Shown here: positions 23,867 through 32,505 of the stretch, one piece after another
How the letters are laid out: the number at the start of each line of letters is the position of its first letter
Numbering within the stretch: position 1 is the first letter of the stretch
Notes under the pieces: generated by a model
Seen by the model: only the letters and a program-made list of their open reading frames with translations
The model's database searches: none
Told to the model about the DNA's origin: nothing
Source of the DNA: Candidatus Gastranaerophilales bacterium
GTDB taxonomy: Bacteria; Cyanobacteriota; Vampirovibrionia; Gastranaerophilales; Gastranaerophilaceae
Direction: 5' to 3'
Length of the DNA: 35,446 bases
Assembly: GCA_003150395.1 (NCBI GenBank)
Contig: QAMI01000055.1
Location: forward strand, 1-35,446
Position numbers and translations under genes: made by a program

Positions 23867-25423
23867 TTAGGTTAAAATCCCTGTTGTATCTTTTATCAAT
23901 TCTTCAAGTTTATCCAAGCCGCATTCTTCATAACTGCCCTCAATGCATCCGTTTGCATCTTTAAATGTGCACCCGTTCTTATACCTTGCGGCATAGGCTA
24001 TTCTTTTACCTTCTTGATTGAATTTTGTGAGTTCTCCTATTTTACCGTCATCGTCAATCATTATTTTGTATTGAATATTATTTGTACCGGGATATCTTAT
24101 TTCATATTCACTGTTTCTAAGCTTGATTATATAACTTCCATCTGCATTTTTCGGTAGTGAAGATGTTTTGTTTGAAAATCTTGAAGTTATTCCGTCAGGT
24201 AAAACATTTGCAATTGCGTAGTTTTTATATTTTGTAAATTCTTTTTCTGTGATTGTTATATTTTTATCTCCGTAGAATTGTTCAAAAACATACGAATTTT
24301 CTTTATCATCATATACTTTTCTAAAAACTCTGCCGTCAGGAAGCGTTATGCCTTCAAATTCTACAAGTTTGCCATTAACTTTATCAATTCTAAAGGTATA
24401 TGGCATGTTAGGATCACCAGGTTTTCCGATTAGAAATTTGGTAGTTCCATCAGGTCTTTTTATGTGAGTAATTTTGTTTCCGTTTTTATCCAATGTTTTA
24501 GTAAATACCCTATTCCCGTTGTTATATCTGATAAAATTTTTGTCCTTGTTATCTAGTATATACTCAAAATTCTTGAGAAATTTTGATTTTAACCGATTAT
24601 AGCTTGCAGGTAAATTATTATCAAAAATCTTTTGTCTGACCTGTTCAAGTTCGTTTAATTCAAGCGGAGTTTCATTTTTTAATTTTATTTTGCCATCTAC
24701 CTCATCAAAAGGCATTTTTACTGCCTCTTTCATCGGTATAGGGGTACTGCCAAGAATTGAGGCATTTACGTTACGGACTTCATACGCCGTCATTGTTTCA
24801 TAGTCATAAATAGTTTCAGGTCTGAAGTTGGAACCTTTTTCCATTGATGTTTTGTAAATCAATTTTCCGTCTTTATTTCTAAGACTGTATTCTGTAAGCG
24901 GGATATGAATTTGTTCGCCGCGGGTATTTGTGCTTAAAATATTATGTTTAGCTATTCCAATATTACTTCCGTTTTCTAATGTCCGGCTGTAAAGATAGCG
25001 GAAACTCTTGTTTTGGTCATCGTAAATCTTATTGAAAATTTTACGGGTTTTCTTACATATTAATGAATGACCGTTTTCAAGTTCTACTCTGAGTATATTA
25101 TAGGCTGAATTTACAGGTTCTGTTGTATCTTCTGAAGCAAGTTTGGAGGTATTTGCAGGAACAGGCTTTGGTGGTTCTTCAGATGTAAGTTGTGAGACGG
25201 CTTTCTCAGCTTTGCCCCACCAGCCTTGCTTATGACCGATTATCCCAACGGCGATTATGCCCGCAAGTGCTGTTGCGCCAAGCATATATTTTGTTGCATT
25301 ACTTTTTTCTTTTGTGTCTTGATTGTTCTCTGCTATGTTAGTTTGTGCTGTTTCCGTTTTAACTTGATTAATCTGACCGGTTTGACCTGCCGTTTTAAGT
25401 GCACTTATTTTTTCTATAGACAT
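23867..25423 (-). CDS. Unknown large single-span protein with internal repeats, M-x-I-E-K / G-W-W family, member 1
   Basis: 518 residues. M-S-I-E-K-I-S-A-L-K start, a Gln/Thr/Asn-rich linker, a membrane helix (46-63, Y-M-L-G-A-T-A-L-A-G-I-I-A-V-G-I-I-G), then H-K-Q-G-W-W-G (64-70). A Pro/Ser/Thr linker leads to a domain of about 410 residues rich in short beta-type repeats. These include R-K-I-F-N-K-I-Y-D-D-Q-N-K-S (127-140) and R-V-F-R-K-V-Y-D-D-K-E-N-S (365-377), plus D-K-N-G-N-K and P-D-G-T/R turns, loosely like YD-type or MORN-like repeats. No catalytic motif recognised. AGGAG precedes the ATG. Probably a surface- or periplasm-facing protein; the two small neighbours carry only the anchor part. 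Confidence 0.8.
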   Translation of the reverse strand: MSIEKISALKTAGQTGQINQVKTETAQTNIAENNQDTKEKSNATKYMLGATALAGIIAVGIIGHKQGWWGKAEKAVSQLTSEEPPKPVPANTSKLASEDTTEPVNSAYNILRVELENGHSLICKKTRKIFNKIYDDQNKSFRYLYSRTLENGSNIGIAKHNILSTNTRGEQIHIPLTEYSLRNKDGKLIYKTSMEKGSNFRPETIYDYETMTAYEVRNVNASILGSTPIPMKEAVKMPFDEVDGKIKLKNETPLELNELEQVRQKIFDNNLPASYNRLKSKFLKNFEYILDNKDKNFIRYNNGNRVFTKTLDKNGNKITHIKRPDGTTKFLIGKPGDPNMPYTFRIDKVNGKLVEFEGITLPDGRVFRKVYDDKENSYVFEQFYGDKNITITEKEFTKYKNYAIANVLPDGITSRFSNKTSSLPKNADGSYIIKLRNSEYEIRYPGTNNIQYKIMIDDDGKIGELTKFNQEGKRIAYAARYKNGCTFKDANGCIEGSYEECGLDKLEELIKDTTGILT

Positions 25424-25557
25424 AACAACTCCTGTTTCTACCTGCTATATCTATAGTAAAATATAAACAAAATAAAAATTGCTATTCTTAAGGCTTATTA
25501 TTAATAATAGTTTATATTTTGTGCAGCTTGTGCGTTAAAGGATAAAGTGTTATGTTT

Positions 25558-25977
25558 TTACCTGACATTCATGTCAATAATATTTGAAACCCAGGGAATT
25601 CTGCTATACATTCCCATAAATGAGGTTATCGCAAGGTAAAAAAGCAAAACGTAAATGGCTGTTTGGATTATTGAATATCCAAAAAATATAGGAGCATTAA
25701 AGAATAACGCGATTTGCGCTGCTAACAGATTTATAAAAGGTATCATACTCATAATATTTAACAAGAAGCCAAGCACAAGGCATAACAGAACATAACCTAT
25801 TGAAATAAATATAGATTGAAAAATATGATATTGTAGAAACTTTGTTAATGGAGTTCTTCTCACAAGTGAAATGATAAGCCATATAAATCCTACAAATCCC
25901 ATTGTTAAATAACTTAAACCTGACACAATTTTTTCAATCATATAAGGCTTAGTTTCATAATTGTTGTGTCGATACAT
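25558..25977 (-). CDS. Tic20/DUF4870-like membrane protein
   Basis: 139 residues with four predicted membrane helices and a central F-L-Q-Y-H-I-F-Q-S-I motif, comparable to the R-F-H-x-x-Q-S/A block of cyanobacterial Tic20-like and DUF4870 proteins. In plastids Tic20 takes part in protein import; the role of the bacterial homologues is unknown. It begins 3 nt after the TPR gene ends, without a clear SD, so translation is probably coupled. Lineage clue rather than a functional statement; similarity to Tic20 is from motif memory and is moderate. Confidence 0.65.
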   Translation of the reverse strand: MYRHNNYETKPYMIEKIVSGLSYLTMGFVGFIWLIISLVRRTPLTKFLQYHIFQSIFISIGYVLLCLVLGFLLNIMSMIPFINLLAAQIALFFNAPIFFGYSIIQTAIYVLLFYLAITSFMGMYSRIPWVSNIIDMNVR

Positions 25978-25980
25978 ATT

Positions 25981-27057
25981 TTATGCGCTTTCTAATTCAC
26001 CCTTGCGTTTTTTGTCAATATATTCATCCAACACCTGAATATAGACAAGTTTATGTTCATCATTTTCAGGTTCAATTTTTATTGCTGCTCGATATGAAGC
26101 AATTGATTTTTCAATTTCACCTCTTAAGTAATGTGCATTTCCTAAAAGCATATATGTTTGCGCATTGTTCGGCGAAATTTTCAAAGCCTGTTTGTACAAA
26201 TCCATTGCATCGTCCATTCTGTTAAGGTTTGCATAAAGATTTGCTAAAAGTAAATACGCATTGATTTCTTTCGGAGATGTTTCAATAGCGCGTTTGTACA
26301 TTTCAATTGCCATTTCGTTTTCTTTAAATTCTGAGAGTGCAATTGAATAACAAATATACGCTTTATAATTATCACCTTCCATTTTAAGCGCTTTTTCAAA
26401 GTAATTGTAGGCTTTTTCGCGCTCTTTCATTAATGTCAAAGTGTTTCCAATACAAATCGCAACGATTTTGTTGTCCGGATTGAGTGCGAACACGCGTTTA
26501 TATAAATCAAGCGCTGTTTCGTAATCAAAAAGTTTAAAACAGACATTGCCCATATCAACAAGTGCTGTAATATTTTCCGGGTCAAGTGAGAGCGCTTTTT
26601 CATAATAAGCTCTTGATTCTATGTATTCTTCATTGTCCTGATATAAAAGCGCAATTGCATTGTAGATTTCAGGATTGGAAGAACACAAATCAATTGCTCT
26701 GTTGTAGTAGAAAAGTGCTTTCGGGAAATTTTTCCATTCAGCAAACACATTTCCGATATTGTAATAAATCAAGAAATTTTTCGGATTAATTTCAAGCGCC
26801 TTGTTGTAGTATGAAAGCGATTTTCTGAAATCTCTTTCATAAAACCACATTGTACCCATTCCAACTAATGCTTCAACATCATTCGGCTCTATAGTCAAAA
26901 GGCTTTCTAAAACCGACATTACTTTATCATAATCCTGTTTTTCAAGATACAGCTTAGATAAAGTATGATAATTTGCCGTATTTTTCGGGTCTTTTGCCAT
27001 TGCAAGAATGGCATCTTCTATTTGTCTGTCCAAATCTTTATTTTCTATATTTTCCAT
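25981..27057 (-). CDS. Tetratricopeptide-repeat protein
   Basis: 358 residues, about nine TPR units covering residues 18-345. They follow the pattern A-x-x-x-L-G/A-x-x-Y-x-x-x-x-x-Y-x-x-A-x-x-x-Y-x-x-A-L-x-x-x-P-x-N and are very regular, more so than in the 531-residue protein at 17298. No signal peptide or extra domain. There is no SD, and the -10 box TAAAAT lies 6 nt before the ATG, so the mRNA is probably leaderless. It is followed by the Tic20-like gene after 3 nt, suggesting a shared role at the membrane. Confidence 0.92.
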   Translation of the reverse strand: MENIENKDLDRQIEDAILAMAKDPKNTANYHTLSKLYLEKQDYDKVMSVLESLLTIEPNDVEALVGMGTMWFYERDFRKSLSYYNKALEINPKNFLIYYNIGNVFAEWKNFPKALFYYNRAIDLCSSNPEIYNAIALLYQDNEEYIESRAYYEKALSLDPENITALVDMGNVCFKLFDYETALDLYKRVFALNPDNKIVAICIGNTLTLMKEREKAYNYFEKALKMEGDNYKAYICYSIALSEFKENEMAIEMYKRAIETSPKEINAYLLLANLYANLNRMDDAMDLYKQALKISPNNAQTYMLLGNAHYLRGEIEKSIASYRAAIKIEPENDEHKLVYIQVLDEYIDKKRKGELESA

Positions 27058-27092
27058 GTCTATATTTTAACCTAAACTTGAGGTTTTGTAAA
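27058..27092 (-). promoter_or_regulatory. Promoter of the 358-residue TPR gene, abutting the start codon
   Basis: Minus strand: -35 TTTACA (27087-27092), 17-nt spacer, -10 TAAAAT (27064-27069), then 6 nt to the ATG at 27057. Confidence 0.6.
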
Positions 27093-27280
27093 AGTGTTAA
27101 GAATTGTATCTTTAGAGGGGAATAAGTGAATAGGTTCGTATCGTACATTTGAAACTCTTGAAATTTTTTCGATATTCGTATTTTTAATGAATTAAGACCT
27201 TAATGCCTAGATTACAAGTATCAATTCCTGATATGAACTTTTCATATCTCTCGTCTCACATCTTACCTCTCACTTCACCT

Positions 27281-27673
27281 CTAGCTATACTTCGAATATC
27301 CTTTAGCTTCTTCTCGCCATTCGTCTTCCGGAATGCTGAATGCATTGCTCCAGAATTTTTCAATCGCATATGTTTCGCGTTCATCTTTGTGAAGTATATG
27401 AACAACAACATCACCGAAATCTAAAAGATTCCAACGGTTTTTTGCATCGTTTTCTGCTCTTAAAGGAGGTCTGTTTAACTCTTTTTTTGTTCTTTCTTTT
27501 ACTGTTTCCATCAAGGCTTTAACATGCGGTGTCGAATCGCCTGTCACAATTACAAAGTAATCTGCCATTGATGAAACATGACTTATATTTAAAATAGAAA
27601 TATTTTTTCCTAATTTATCATCAAGCATTGCTGCAAGTACACATGCAAATTTATGGGATGTCATTTGTTCCAA
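27281..27673 (-). CDS. rsfS: Ribosomal silencing factor RsfS (Iojap family)
   Basis: 130 residues, family length. Binds L14 of the 50S subunit and blocks joining to 30S during starvation. Family landmarks: D-Y-F-V-I-V-T-G (about 33-40), H-V-K-A-L-M-E-T-V, W-N-L-L-D-F-G-D-V-V-V-H-I-L (about 84-97), and A-I-E-K-F-W near 106-111. Start is TTG at 27673 with AGGACGG upstream; an ATG three codons later is the alternative. It begins 13 nt after rpiB ends and is co-transcribed with it. Confidence 0.95.
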   Translation of the reverse strand: MEQMTSHKFACVLAAMLDDKLGKNISILNISHVSSMADYFVIVTGDSTPHVKALMETVKERTKKELNRPPLRAENDAKNRWNLLDFGDVVVHILHKDERETYAIEKFWSNAFSIPEDEWREEAKGYSKYS

Positions 27674-27686
27674 AGTTTTATCCGTC

Positions 27687-28121
27687 CTATTCTATAATGT
27701 CTACACGGCGTTTATGTCTTCCGCCTTCAAAACCTGTTTTCAGCCAAATATCAACAATATCAAGCGCTAAATGTTCTCCGATTACACGTTCACCCAGGCA
27801 GAGAATGTTTGCATTGTTATGTGCCCTTGAAACCCTTGCTGAATAAGTATCTCCACATAGTGCCGCACGAATTCCCCGAACTTTATTTGCTGCAATTGAC
27901 ATGCCAATACCTGTTCCGCAAATTAAAATTCCGCGGTTTGATTTGCCTGAAATTACTCTTTCTGCAACTGCACGGGCAATTTCCGGGTAATCACATGCTT
28001 CTTTTGTATGAGTTCCCAAATCAACATAAGGAATATTACGGGATTTTAAATATTCAATAATTTTTTCCTTATATTCAAAACCGCCATGGTCAGACCCGAT
28101 TGCAACTTTTAAATCTTCCAT
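27687..28121 (-). CDS. rpiB: Ribose-5-phosphate isomerase B
   Basis: Interconverts ribose-5-phosphate and ribulose-5-phosphate in the non-oxidative pentose phosphate pathway. 144 residues, usual length. I-G-S-D-H-G-G-F near the N terminus supplies the phosphate/sugar site, and I-L-I-C-G-T-G-I-G-M-S carries the catalytic Cys. R-A-H-N-N-A-N-I-L-C-L-G and G-G-R-H-K-R-R complete the site. The SD is AAAGGG; a strong promoter lies 55 to 83 nt upstream. First gene of rpiB-rsfS. Confidence 0.97.
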   Translation of the reverse strand: MEDLKVAIGSDHGGFEYKEKIIEYLKSRNIPYVDLGTHTKEACDYPEIARAVAERVISGKSNRGILICGTGIGMSIAANKVRGIRAALCGDTYSARVSRAHNNANILCLGERVIGEHLALDIVDIWLKTGFEGGRHKRRVDIIE

Positions 28122-28142
28122 ATAAACACCCTTTCATAACTG

Positions 28143-28204
28143 TGGACGCAAGTCCAATATTCAAATTCCATTATTATTATAATGTTTTTTTGAATATCAT
28201 GCAA
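28143..28204 (-). promoter_or_regulatory. Promoter and leader hairpin of rpiB-rsfS
   Basis: Minus strand: -35 TTGCAT (28199-28204), exactly 17 nt, -10 TATAAT (28176-28181). The leader of about 48 nt contains the hairpin TGGAC/GTCCA (28143-28156) with a 4-nt loop. Confidence 0.75.
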
Positions 28205-28247
28205 ATTATATGTGGATTTATGTTACAAATATTTTACGCAAGGCTTG

Positions 28248-29030
28248 TTATGCTATAAGATTATCATCACTTTGTGAAGCTAAGAGTATTTGTCCACGCA
28301 GGTCGATAAGGTCATTGCTTTTAAGAATTTTTTTATTGCCGTCTTTATCTGTTATTTCAGCCTCATAAGTTCCGTCAGCGTTTTTTGTTATCCCTTCTTT
28401 TGCAAGTTCTGCCGGATCTTCTTCACTAGTAACCTGGCTTAGTTCTTCTTTTTTTGCTTTTATTTCTTCTCTTAATTTATCAAGCGAAGTGTTTGTCAAT
28501 GTAACTTGATTGCCGGCAGCGTCCTTAATTTTTGCACTATAGCTTCCGTCTGTATTTTTAGTTATGCCCTCTTGTCTTAGTTCTTCAAGTTTTTTCGCTT
28601 CTTCTTTGAGCTTTTGGTTGTCTTCCAAAGCTTTTTGATGAAGCTTTTGTGCTCTAATTTGCTGCTCTGTTTGTTCAGGTTGTTCTGATGTTCTTGTTGT
28701 AACTGTTTCTGGCGTTTCTGTTTCGGTAACATCCGAGGATTTTGTACCTGTAATCGCACTTGTTACGGCTCCTACAATAGAGGTTACTGCTCCAAGACCT
28801 ATCATCCATTTTTCGCCTTTAGTCAAACCGGGGTCAGGATTATAATAGCCTGCACCATACATGTTCCCATAATATCCCATGTTATAATTCATGGGAAAAA
28901 TGCCGCCTGAATAGCCGCTTCCGTAGTTATTATAATATTTTTCGGTGTGGATGTTGATATTAGGTCTGCTGCCTAAAATCAATCTGTCTTTTGGAACTGT
29001 ATATCCACTTTTACCGACCATCCATGACAT
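28248..29030 (-). CDS. Unknown protein, GLTKGEKW family, with two C-terminal repeats
   Basis: 260 residues. N terminus (1-67) rich in Gly, Tyr and Asn with N-I-N-I-H (24-28) and N-N-Y-G (34-37). G-L-T-K-G-E-K-W (68-75) precedes a hydrophobic Gly/Ala/Val segment (76-95). A Thr/Glu-rich linker and a coiled-coil (about 122-155) follow, then two copies of a repeat (154-190 and 212-248) with core E-G-I-T-K-N-x-D-G-x-Y-x-A-x-I, a D-x-x-G-N turn and a helical end. The first 95 residues mirror the upstream gene, the rest does not. AGGAG precedes the ATG; 16 nt after the upstream gene. No known domain; likely membrane-associated and perhaps surface-exposed. Confidence 0.8.
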   Translation of the reverse strand: MSWMVGKSGYTVPKDRLILGSRPNINIHTEKYYNNYGSGYSGGIFPMNYNMGYYGNMYGAGYYNPDPGLTKGEKWMIGLGAVTSIVGAVTSAITGTKSSDVTETETPETVTTRTSEQPEQTEQQIRAQKLHQKALEDNQKLKEEAKKLEELRQEGITKNTDGSYSAKIKDAAGNQVTLTNTSLDKLREEIKAKKEELSQVTSEEDPAELAKEGITKNADGTYEAEITDKDGNKKILKSNDLIDLRGQILLASQSDDNLIA

Positions 29031-29046
29031 TTTTGTTCTCCTGTTT

Positions 29047-29961
29047 TTATTTTCCGCTTTGTGCTTTTTTGCCTTCTTCTTCGGCTGCGGCTTTGGCTTC
29101 TGCTTCAGTATTATATTGTCCGGGCAAATCTTGACCGTTCAATGTAGCAATCCAATGTGAGCCTTGTTGTTTTGCGCCGCTCTGGTATATGTCGTGGTTT
29201 GCCAGGCCGTAAGTTTGCGGTGTTACGCTGTTATGCATGTCTTCAATTGATTTTGTTTTGGTTTCGTCAAGGCTGAATGTTTGCCCATCAACCTCAACTG
29301 TGTTTGGTAGTTCTATGTTTCCGACTTTTAGAGCTTTGCCATCAAAGATTTTATTTGCAATTGCGCTAATCTGAGTGGAGGTCAGAGCTTTGCCGCCAGG
29401 ACCTTTGTATAGTCCTGCAACAATATTATAGCCAGTATCTCCTGTTACTGTCCCATCTGAATTTTTAGTACCGCGTACAGTATAGGAGGTTGTAGAAGGT
29501 TTATCTTTAACTTCTCTTGCCCCTGCATTGTAGTTTTGCTGCTGCTGATAAATATCAGACTGTTCTTTTAGAGTCATCATGTCTTGAATTTGTTTACTTA
29601 GTTTTGCGTTTTCTTCTTCAAGTCTTTTGGTTTCTGCTTCAAGCTGGGCTGTGTTGTCAACTGTTTTAGTTTGAGGCTGTTCAACCGTGCTTTGATTTTC
29701 TTTATTTCCAGTAATGGCATTGTATATTCCAAGTCCGGCTCCTAGAGCCATTAGACCGCCTGCAAGGCCAATTCCCCATTTTTCGCCTTTGGTTAATCCG
29801 GTATCGTATGAACCGTATGCATATCCGTAATTTGGCATCGGAAACATGACACCATAATTGTTATGGACTTCTTTATGATATATGTTTATTGAACCGCCGC
29901 CGTGAAAAGCCCTCAGTGTTCCGGGTCTTCTAGGCTGCCATCCTATCGGGTGTCCGCCCAT
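29047..29961 (-). CDS. Unknown protein, GLTKGEKW family, coiled-coil form
   Basis: 304 residues. Start M-G-G-H-P-I-G-W-Q-P-R-R-P, then S-I-N-I-Y (24-28), N-N-Y-G (34-37), G-L-T-K-G-E-K-W (55-62) and a Gly/Ala/Leu hydrophobic segment (63-85). A coiled coil (about 98-135) and a C-terminal domain of about 160 residues without recognised motifs follow; the end is Ala/Glu-rich. It is the first gene of a two-gene unit with the 28248-29030 paralogue. SD AAGGAG. Shared landmarks at the same positions show common descent; the C-terminal halves differ, suggesting a shared targeting module with different cargo. Function unknown. Confidence 0.8.
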   Translation of the reverse strand: MGGHPIGWQPRRPGTLRAFHGGGSINIYHKEVHNNYGVMFPMPNYGYAYGSYDTGLTKGEKWGIGLAGGLMALGAGLGIYNAITGNKENQSTVEQPQTKTVDNTAQLEAETKRLEEENAKLSKQIQDMMTLKEQSDIYQQQQNYNAGAREVKDKPSTTSYTVRGTKNSDGTVTGDTGYNIVAGLYKGPGGKALTSTQISAIANKIFDGKALKVGNIELPNTVEVDGQTFSLDETKTKSIEDMHNSVTPQTYGLANHDIYQSGAKQQGSHWIATLNGQDLPGQYNTEAEAKAAAEEEGKKAQSGK

Positions 29962-30120
29962 GACAATCTCCTTTTTAGTCTAACTTCTTATATATATAAA
30001 GTATATAAATAGATATATAATTTCATTTTTCTGACAAATTTTTACAATACTTAATATTTAAAGAAGCTATATATTATATATATGCCCGGATTTCGGTAAA
30101 TTTTGCATAGCTTATGAAAA

Positions 30121-32505
30121 TTAAATATCCAGGCTGGAGAACAATTGGAGGCTGGAGGCACTGTTTAACTGAGGGTAATCTTCTATTTTATAGTTTTTCA
30201 GGAAATTAATCGCTTCATAACGGGCTTTTTCCAAAATTTCTGCATCACGCACAATGTCAGAAATAATTAAATCAGGTAATCCGCTCTGGCGTGTTCCTAG
30301 AAATTCACCCGGACCGCGAAGCTGTAAATCTTTCTCTGCAATAACAAAACCGTCGTTTGTTTGCGTCATGATACTAAGGCGTTCTCGTGTTTCTTGCGAA
30401 CGCGAGGGGCTTACGAGAACACAGTATGATTGAAGACTGTTTCTGCCAACACGGCCGCGCAGCTGGTGAAGCTGGCTTAAGCCAAAGCGCTCGGCATTTT
30501 CGATAACCATGACTGTTGCATTAGGCACATCAACACCGACTTCAACGACGGTTGTGGAAACAAGAATATCGTATTTTTTGTTTTTAAAGTCTGCCATGAC
30601 TTGTTCTTTTTCATCGTTTTTAAGCTTGCCGTGCAAAAGCCCGATTTTAAATTGAGGAAAAACTTCTTGCTGAAGCCTTTCTGCTTCTTGAGTTGCCGCT
30701 TTAGCAGATAAAGTTTCGCTTTCGTCAATAAGCGGGTAAACAACATAAGCCTGACGCCCGGCTTCAATTTCTCTTTTTATAAGTTCATAAACGCTTTTAT
30801 GCGAATATGTAAGAGAGGTTTTAATGGGCAGTCTTCCTTTAGGAAGTTCGTCAATAATTGTTAAATCCAAATCACCATGGACTGTCAATGCAAGGGTTCT
30901 CGGAATCGGTGTGGCTGTCATTGTAAGCATTTGCGGATTTTGCGATTTTTTCTTCAATACATTGCGCTGTTTTACGCCAAATCTGTGCTGTTCGTCCACA
31001 ACAATTGCCCCGAGATTGTTAAAATCTATTGTGTCTTGAATTAGAGCGTGTGTGCCGACTGCAATATGTGTTTGACCGTTTCGCAAATCTGTTTGGAACT
31101 TTTCGCGTTCTTTTTTCTTCTGGCTTCCCAGGAAAAGACCGACGCTTAAACCAAGCGGTGTCAGCCAGCTTACAAGATTATTGTAATGCTGTTGCGCAAG
31201 AATTTCCGTAGGTGCCATAATTGCGCCTTGATAACCATTTTCAACACCAGCAAGAAGCATAATACATGCGACAACAGTTTTTCCGCTTCCGACGTCACCT
31301 TGCAAAAGTCTTGCCATTGGTTTTTCGGAATTCAGGTCGTTTAAAATTTCATTTACCGCTTTTTTTTGACCGCCTGTTAATTCAAAAGGAAGGCTGTCTA
31401 TAAATTTTTGTACAAGTCCGTCATGTTTGATTTTTAAGGCGAGTGCTGAATGTTTGCTGTTTTCGTTTCGGAGTCTGACCATTTTAAGCTGAACAATAAA
31501 TAATTCTTCAAAAATAAGGCTAAACCGTGCACGTTCAAGCAACTCCTGATTTTCAGGGAAGTGTATTTGTTCTATTGCTTTACTTTTGTCGAGTAGTCCG
31601 TATTTTTCGCGAAGATACTCCGGCAAAATGTCTTTTATGCTGTCTTTGTAAAGCTGAATTGCGTTGTGAATAGCTTTTCGAAGTGTTTTGACATTGAGGT
31701 TTTCGCAAACAGTGTAAATCGGAACAATTCGTGCCATATTAAGGTTTGAGGAACTGTTTTCAAGAAATTCGCCGGTCATAATCGAGTAAGTCGGTTTGTC
31801 GAAGGTTAAGCGGTGGTCAAAGTTGTTCATTTTGACCGTTCCCGAAACCATAATGCCGGCGTTGACCGGAAATTGCGCCTTTGTTCTTTCAAGTGTGAAA
31901 CGGTTGCCTTTTGCCTGAAAAAATCCAAGCTCAATATAACCGCTTTCGTCTGCAATTTTGACTTTTACAACAGAAAGGTTGTTTTTTGAATTGAATGCTG
32001 AAACGGATTTTATATAACCGAATACGGTTGTAGACTGACCTTCCTGGAGGTTTTTGATGAGTGTTCTGCTTGAATAGTCAATGTGTTTTCGCGGCAGATA
32101 AAATATTAAGTCTTGAGCTGTGTAAATTCCTAGCTTATTAAGCGAATATGCAACTTTAGGACCGACGCCTTTAACGTATGTAACATCAGTTTCAGAAGGG
32201 GGCTTTAGAGCTGCCGGTGCACCAGTCTGCGCCGGCTCCGGTTTTTCTGTTTTAATTTCGGATTTAATCACCTTTATCAGATGGTCAATTGAACGTCTGC
32301 GCTCCGGAACTGAGGCAAATGGATAATGCTCAAAAGCTTCTGCTATAACTGCCCATTTGGGATTTTTTTTCGAAAGTTTAAAATACTTTTTGGCTTCGTT
32401 TGCAATAAAGCGCGAAAAAGTTTGGGTTTTGCCGTGAATATCGATGTATCTATGCTTAACCTCTACGTCAATTGCGATTTTAAGTTTCTCCAAGTCCTCA
32501 ATCAT
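30121..32505 (-). CDS. recG: ATP-dependent DNA helicase RecG
   Basis: Remodels stalled replication forks and recombination intermediates. 794 residues, about 100 longer than E. coli RecG; residues 1-105 are an extra N-terminal domain. The wedge/OB region follows V-K-G-V-G-P-K (111-117), a helix-hairpin-helix-like motif. Helicase motifs: Walker A G-D-V-G-S-G-K-T (403-410), A-P-T-E-I-L-A, D-E-Q-H (504-507), T-A-T-P-I-P-R-T, and near the C terminus Q-L-R-G-R-V-G-R, with the RecG-specific E-F-L-G-T-R-Q-S-G. The start at 32505 has no SD, and an extended -10 lies 6 nt upstream, so the mRNA is probably leaderless. Confidence 0.96.
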   Translation of the reverse strand: MIEDLEKLKIAIDVEVKHRYIDIHGKTQTFSRFIANEAKKYFKLSKKNPKWAVIAEAFEHYPFASVPERRRSIDHLIKVIKSEIKTEKPEPAQTGAPAALKPPSETDVTYVKGVGPKVAYSLNKLGIYTAQDLIFYLPRKHIDYSSRTLIKNLQEGQSTTVFGYIKSVSAFNSKNNLSVVKVKIADESGYIELGFFQAKGNRFTLERTKAQFPVNAGIMVSGTVKMNNFDHRLTFDKPTYSIMTGEFLENSSSNLNMARIVPIYTVCENLNVKTLRKAIHNAIQLYKDSIKDILPEYLREKYGLLDKSKAIEQIHFPENQELLERARFSLIFEELFIVQLKMVRLRNENSKHSALALKIKHDGLVQKFIDSLPFELTGGQKKAVNEILNDLNSEKPMARLLQGDVGSGKTVVACIMLLAGVENGYQGAIMAPTEILAQQHYNNLVSWLTPLGLSVGLFLGSQKKKEREKFQTDLRNGQTHIAVGTHALIQDTIDFNNLGAIVVDEQHRFGVKQRNVLKKKSQNPQMLTMTATPIPRTLALTVHGDLDLTIIDELPKGRLPIKTSLTYSHKSVYELIKREIEAGRQAYVVYPLIDESETLSAKAATQEAERLQQEVFPQFKIGLLHGKLKNDEKEQVMADFKNKKYDILVSTTVVEVGVDVPNATVMVIENAERFGLSQLHQLRGRVGRNSLQSYCVLVSPSRSQETRERLSIMTQTNDGFVIAEKDLQLRGPGEFLGTRQSGLPDLIISDIVRDAEILEKARYEAINFLKNYKIEDYPQLNSASSLQLFSSLDI

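Noticed and set aside
25496..25509. Palindrome TATTATTAATAATA
   Set aside because: Pure A/T in an A/T-rich spacer; likely by chance, with no link to a promoter that I can support.
27058..27280. Possible tRNA, small RNA or small gene in the spacer between rsfS and the TPR gene
   Set aside because: No T-loop motif or cloverleaf; the short plus-strand frame 27203-27424 runs into rsfS and lacks an SD. Only the TPR promoter is supported.
30064..30113. Inverted repeat AAGCTAT/ATAGCTT downstream of recG as a terminator
   Set aside because: 7-bp arms, 36-nt loop and no T-run; too weak.
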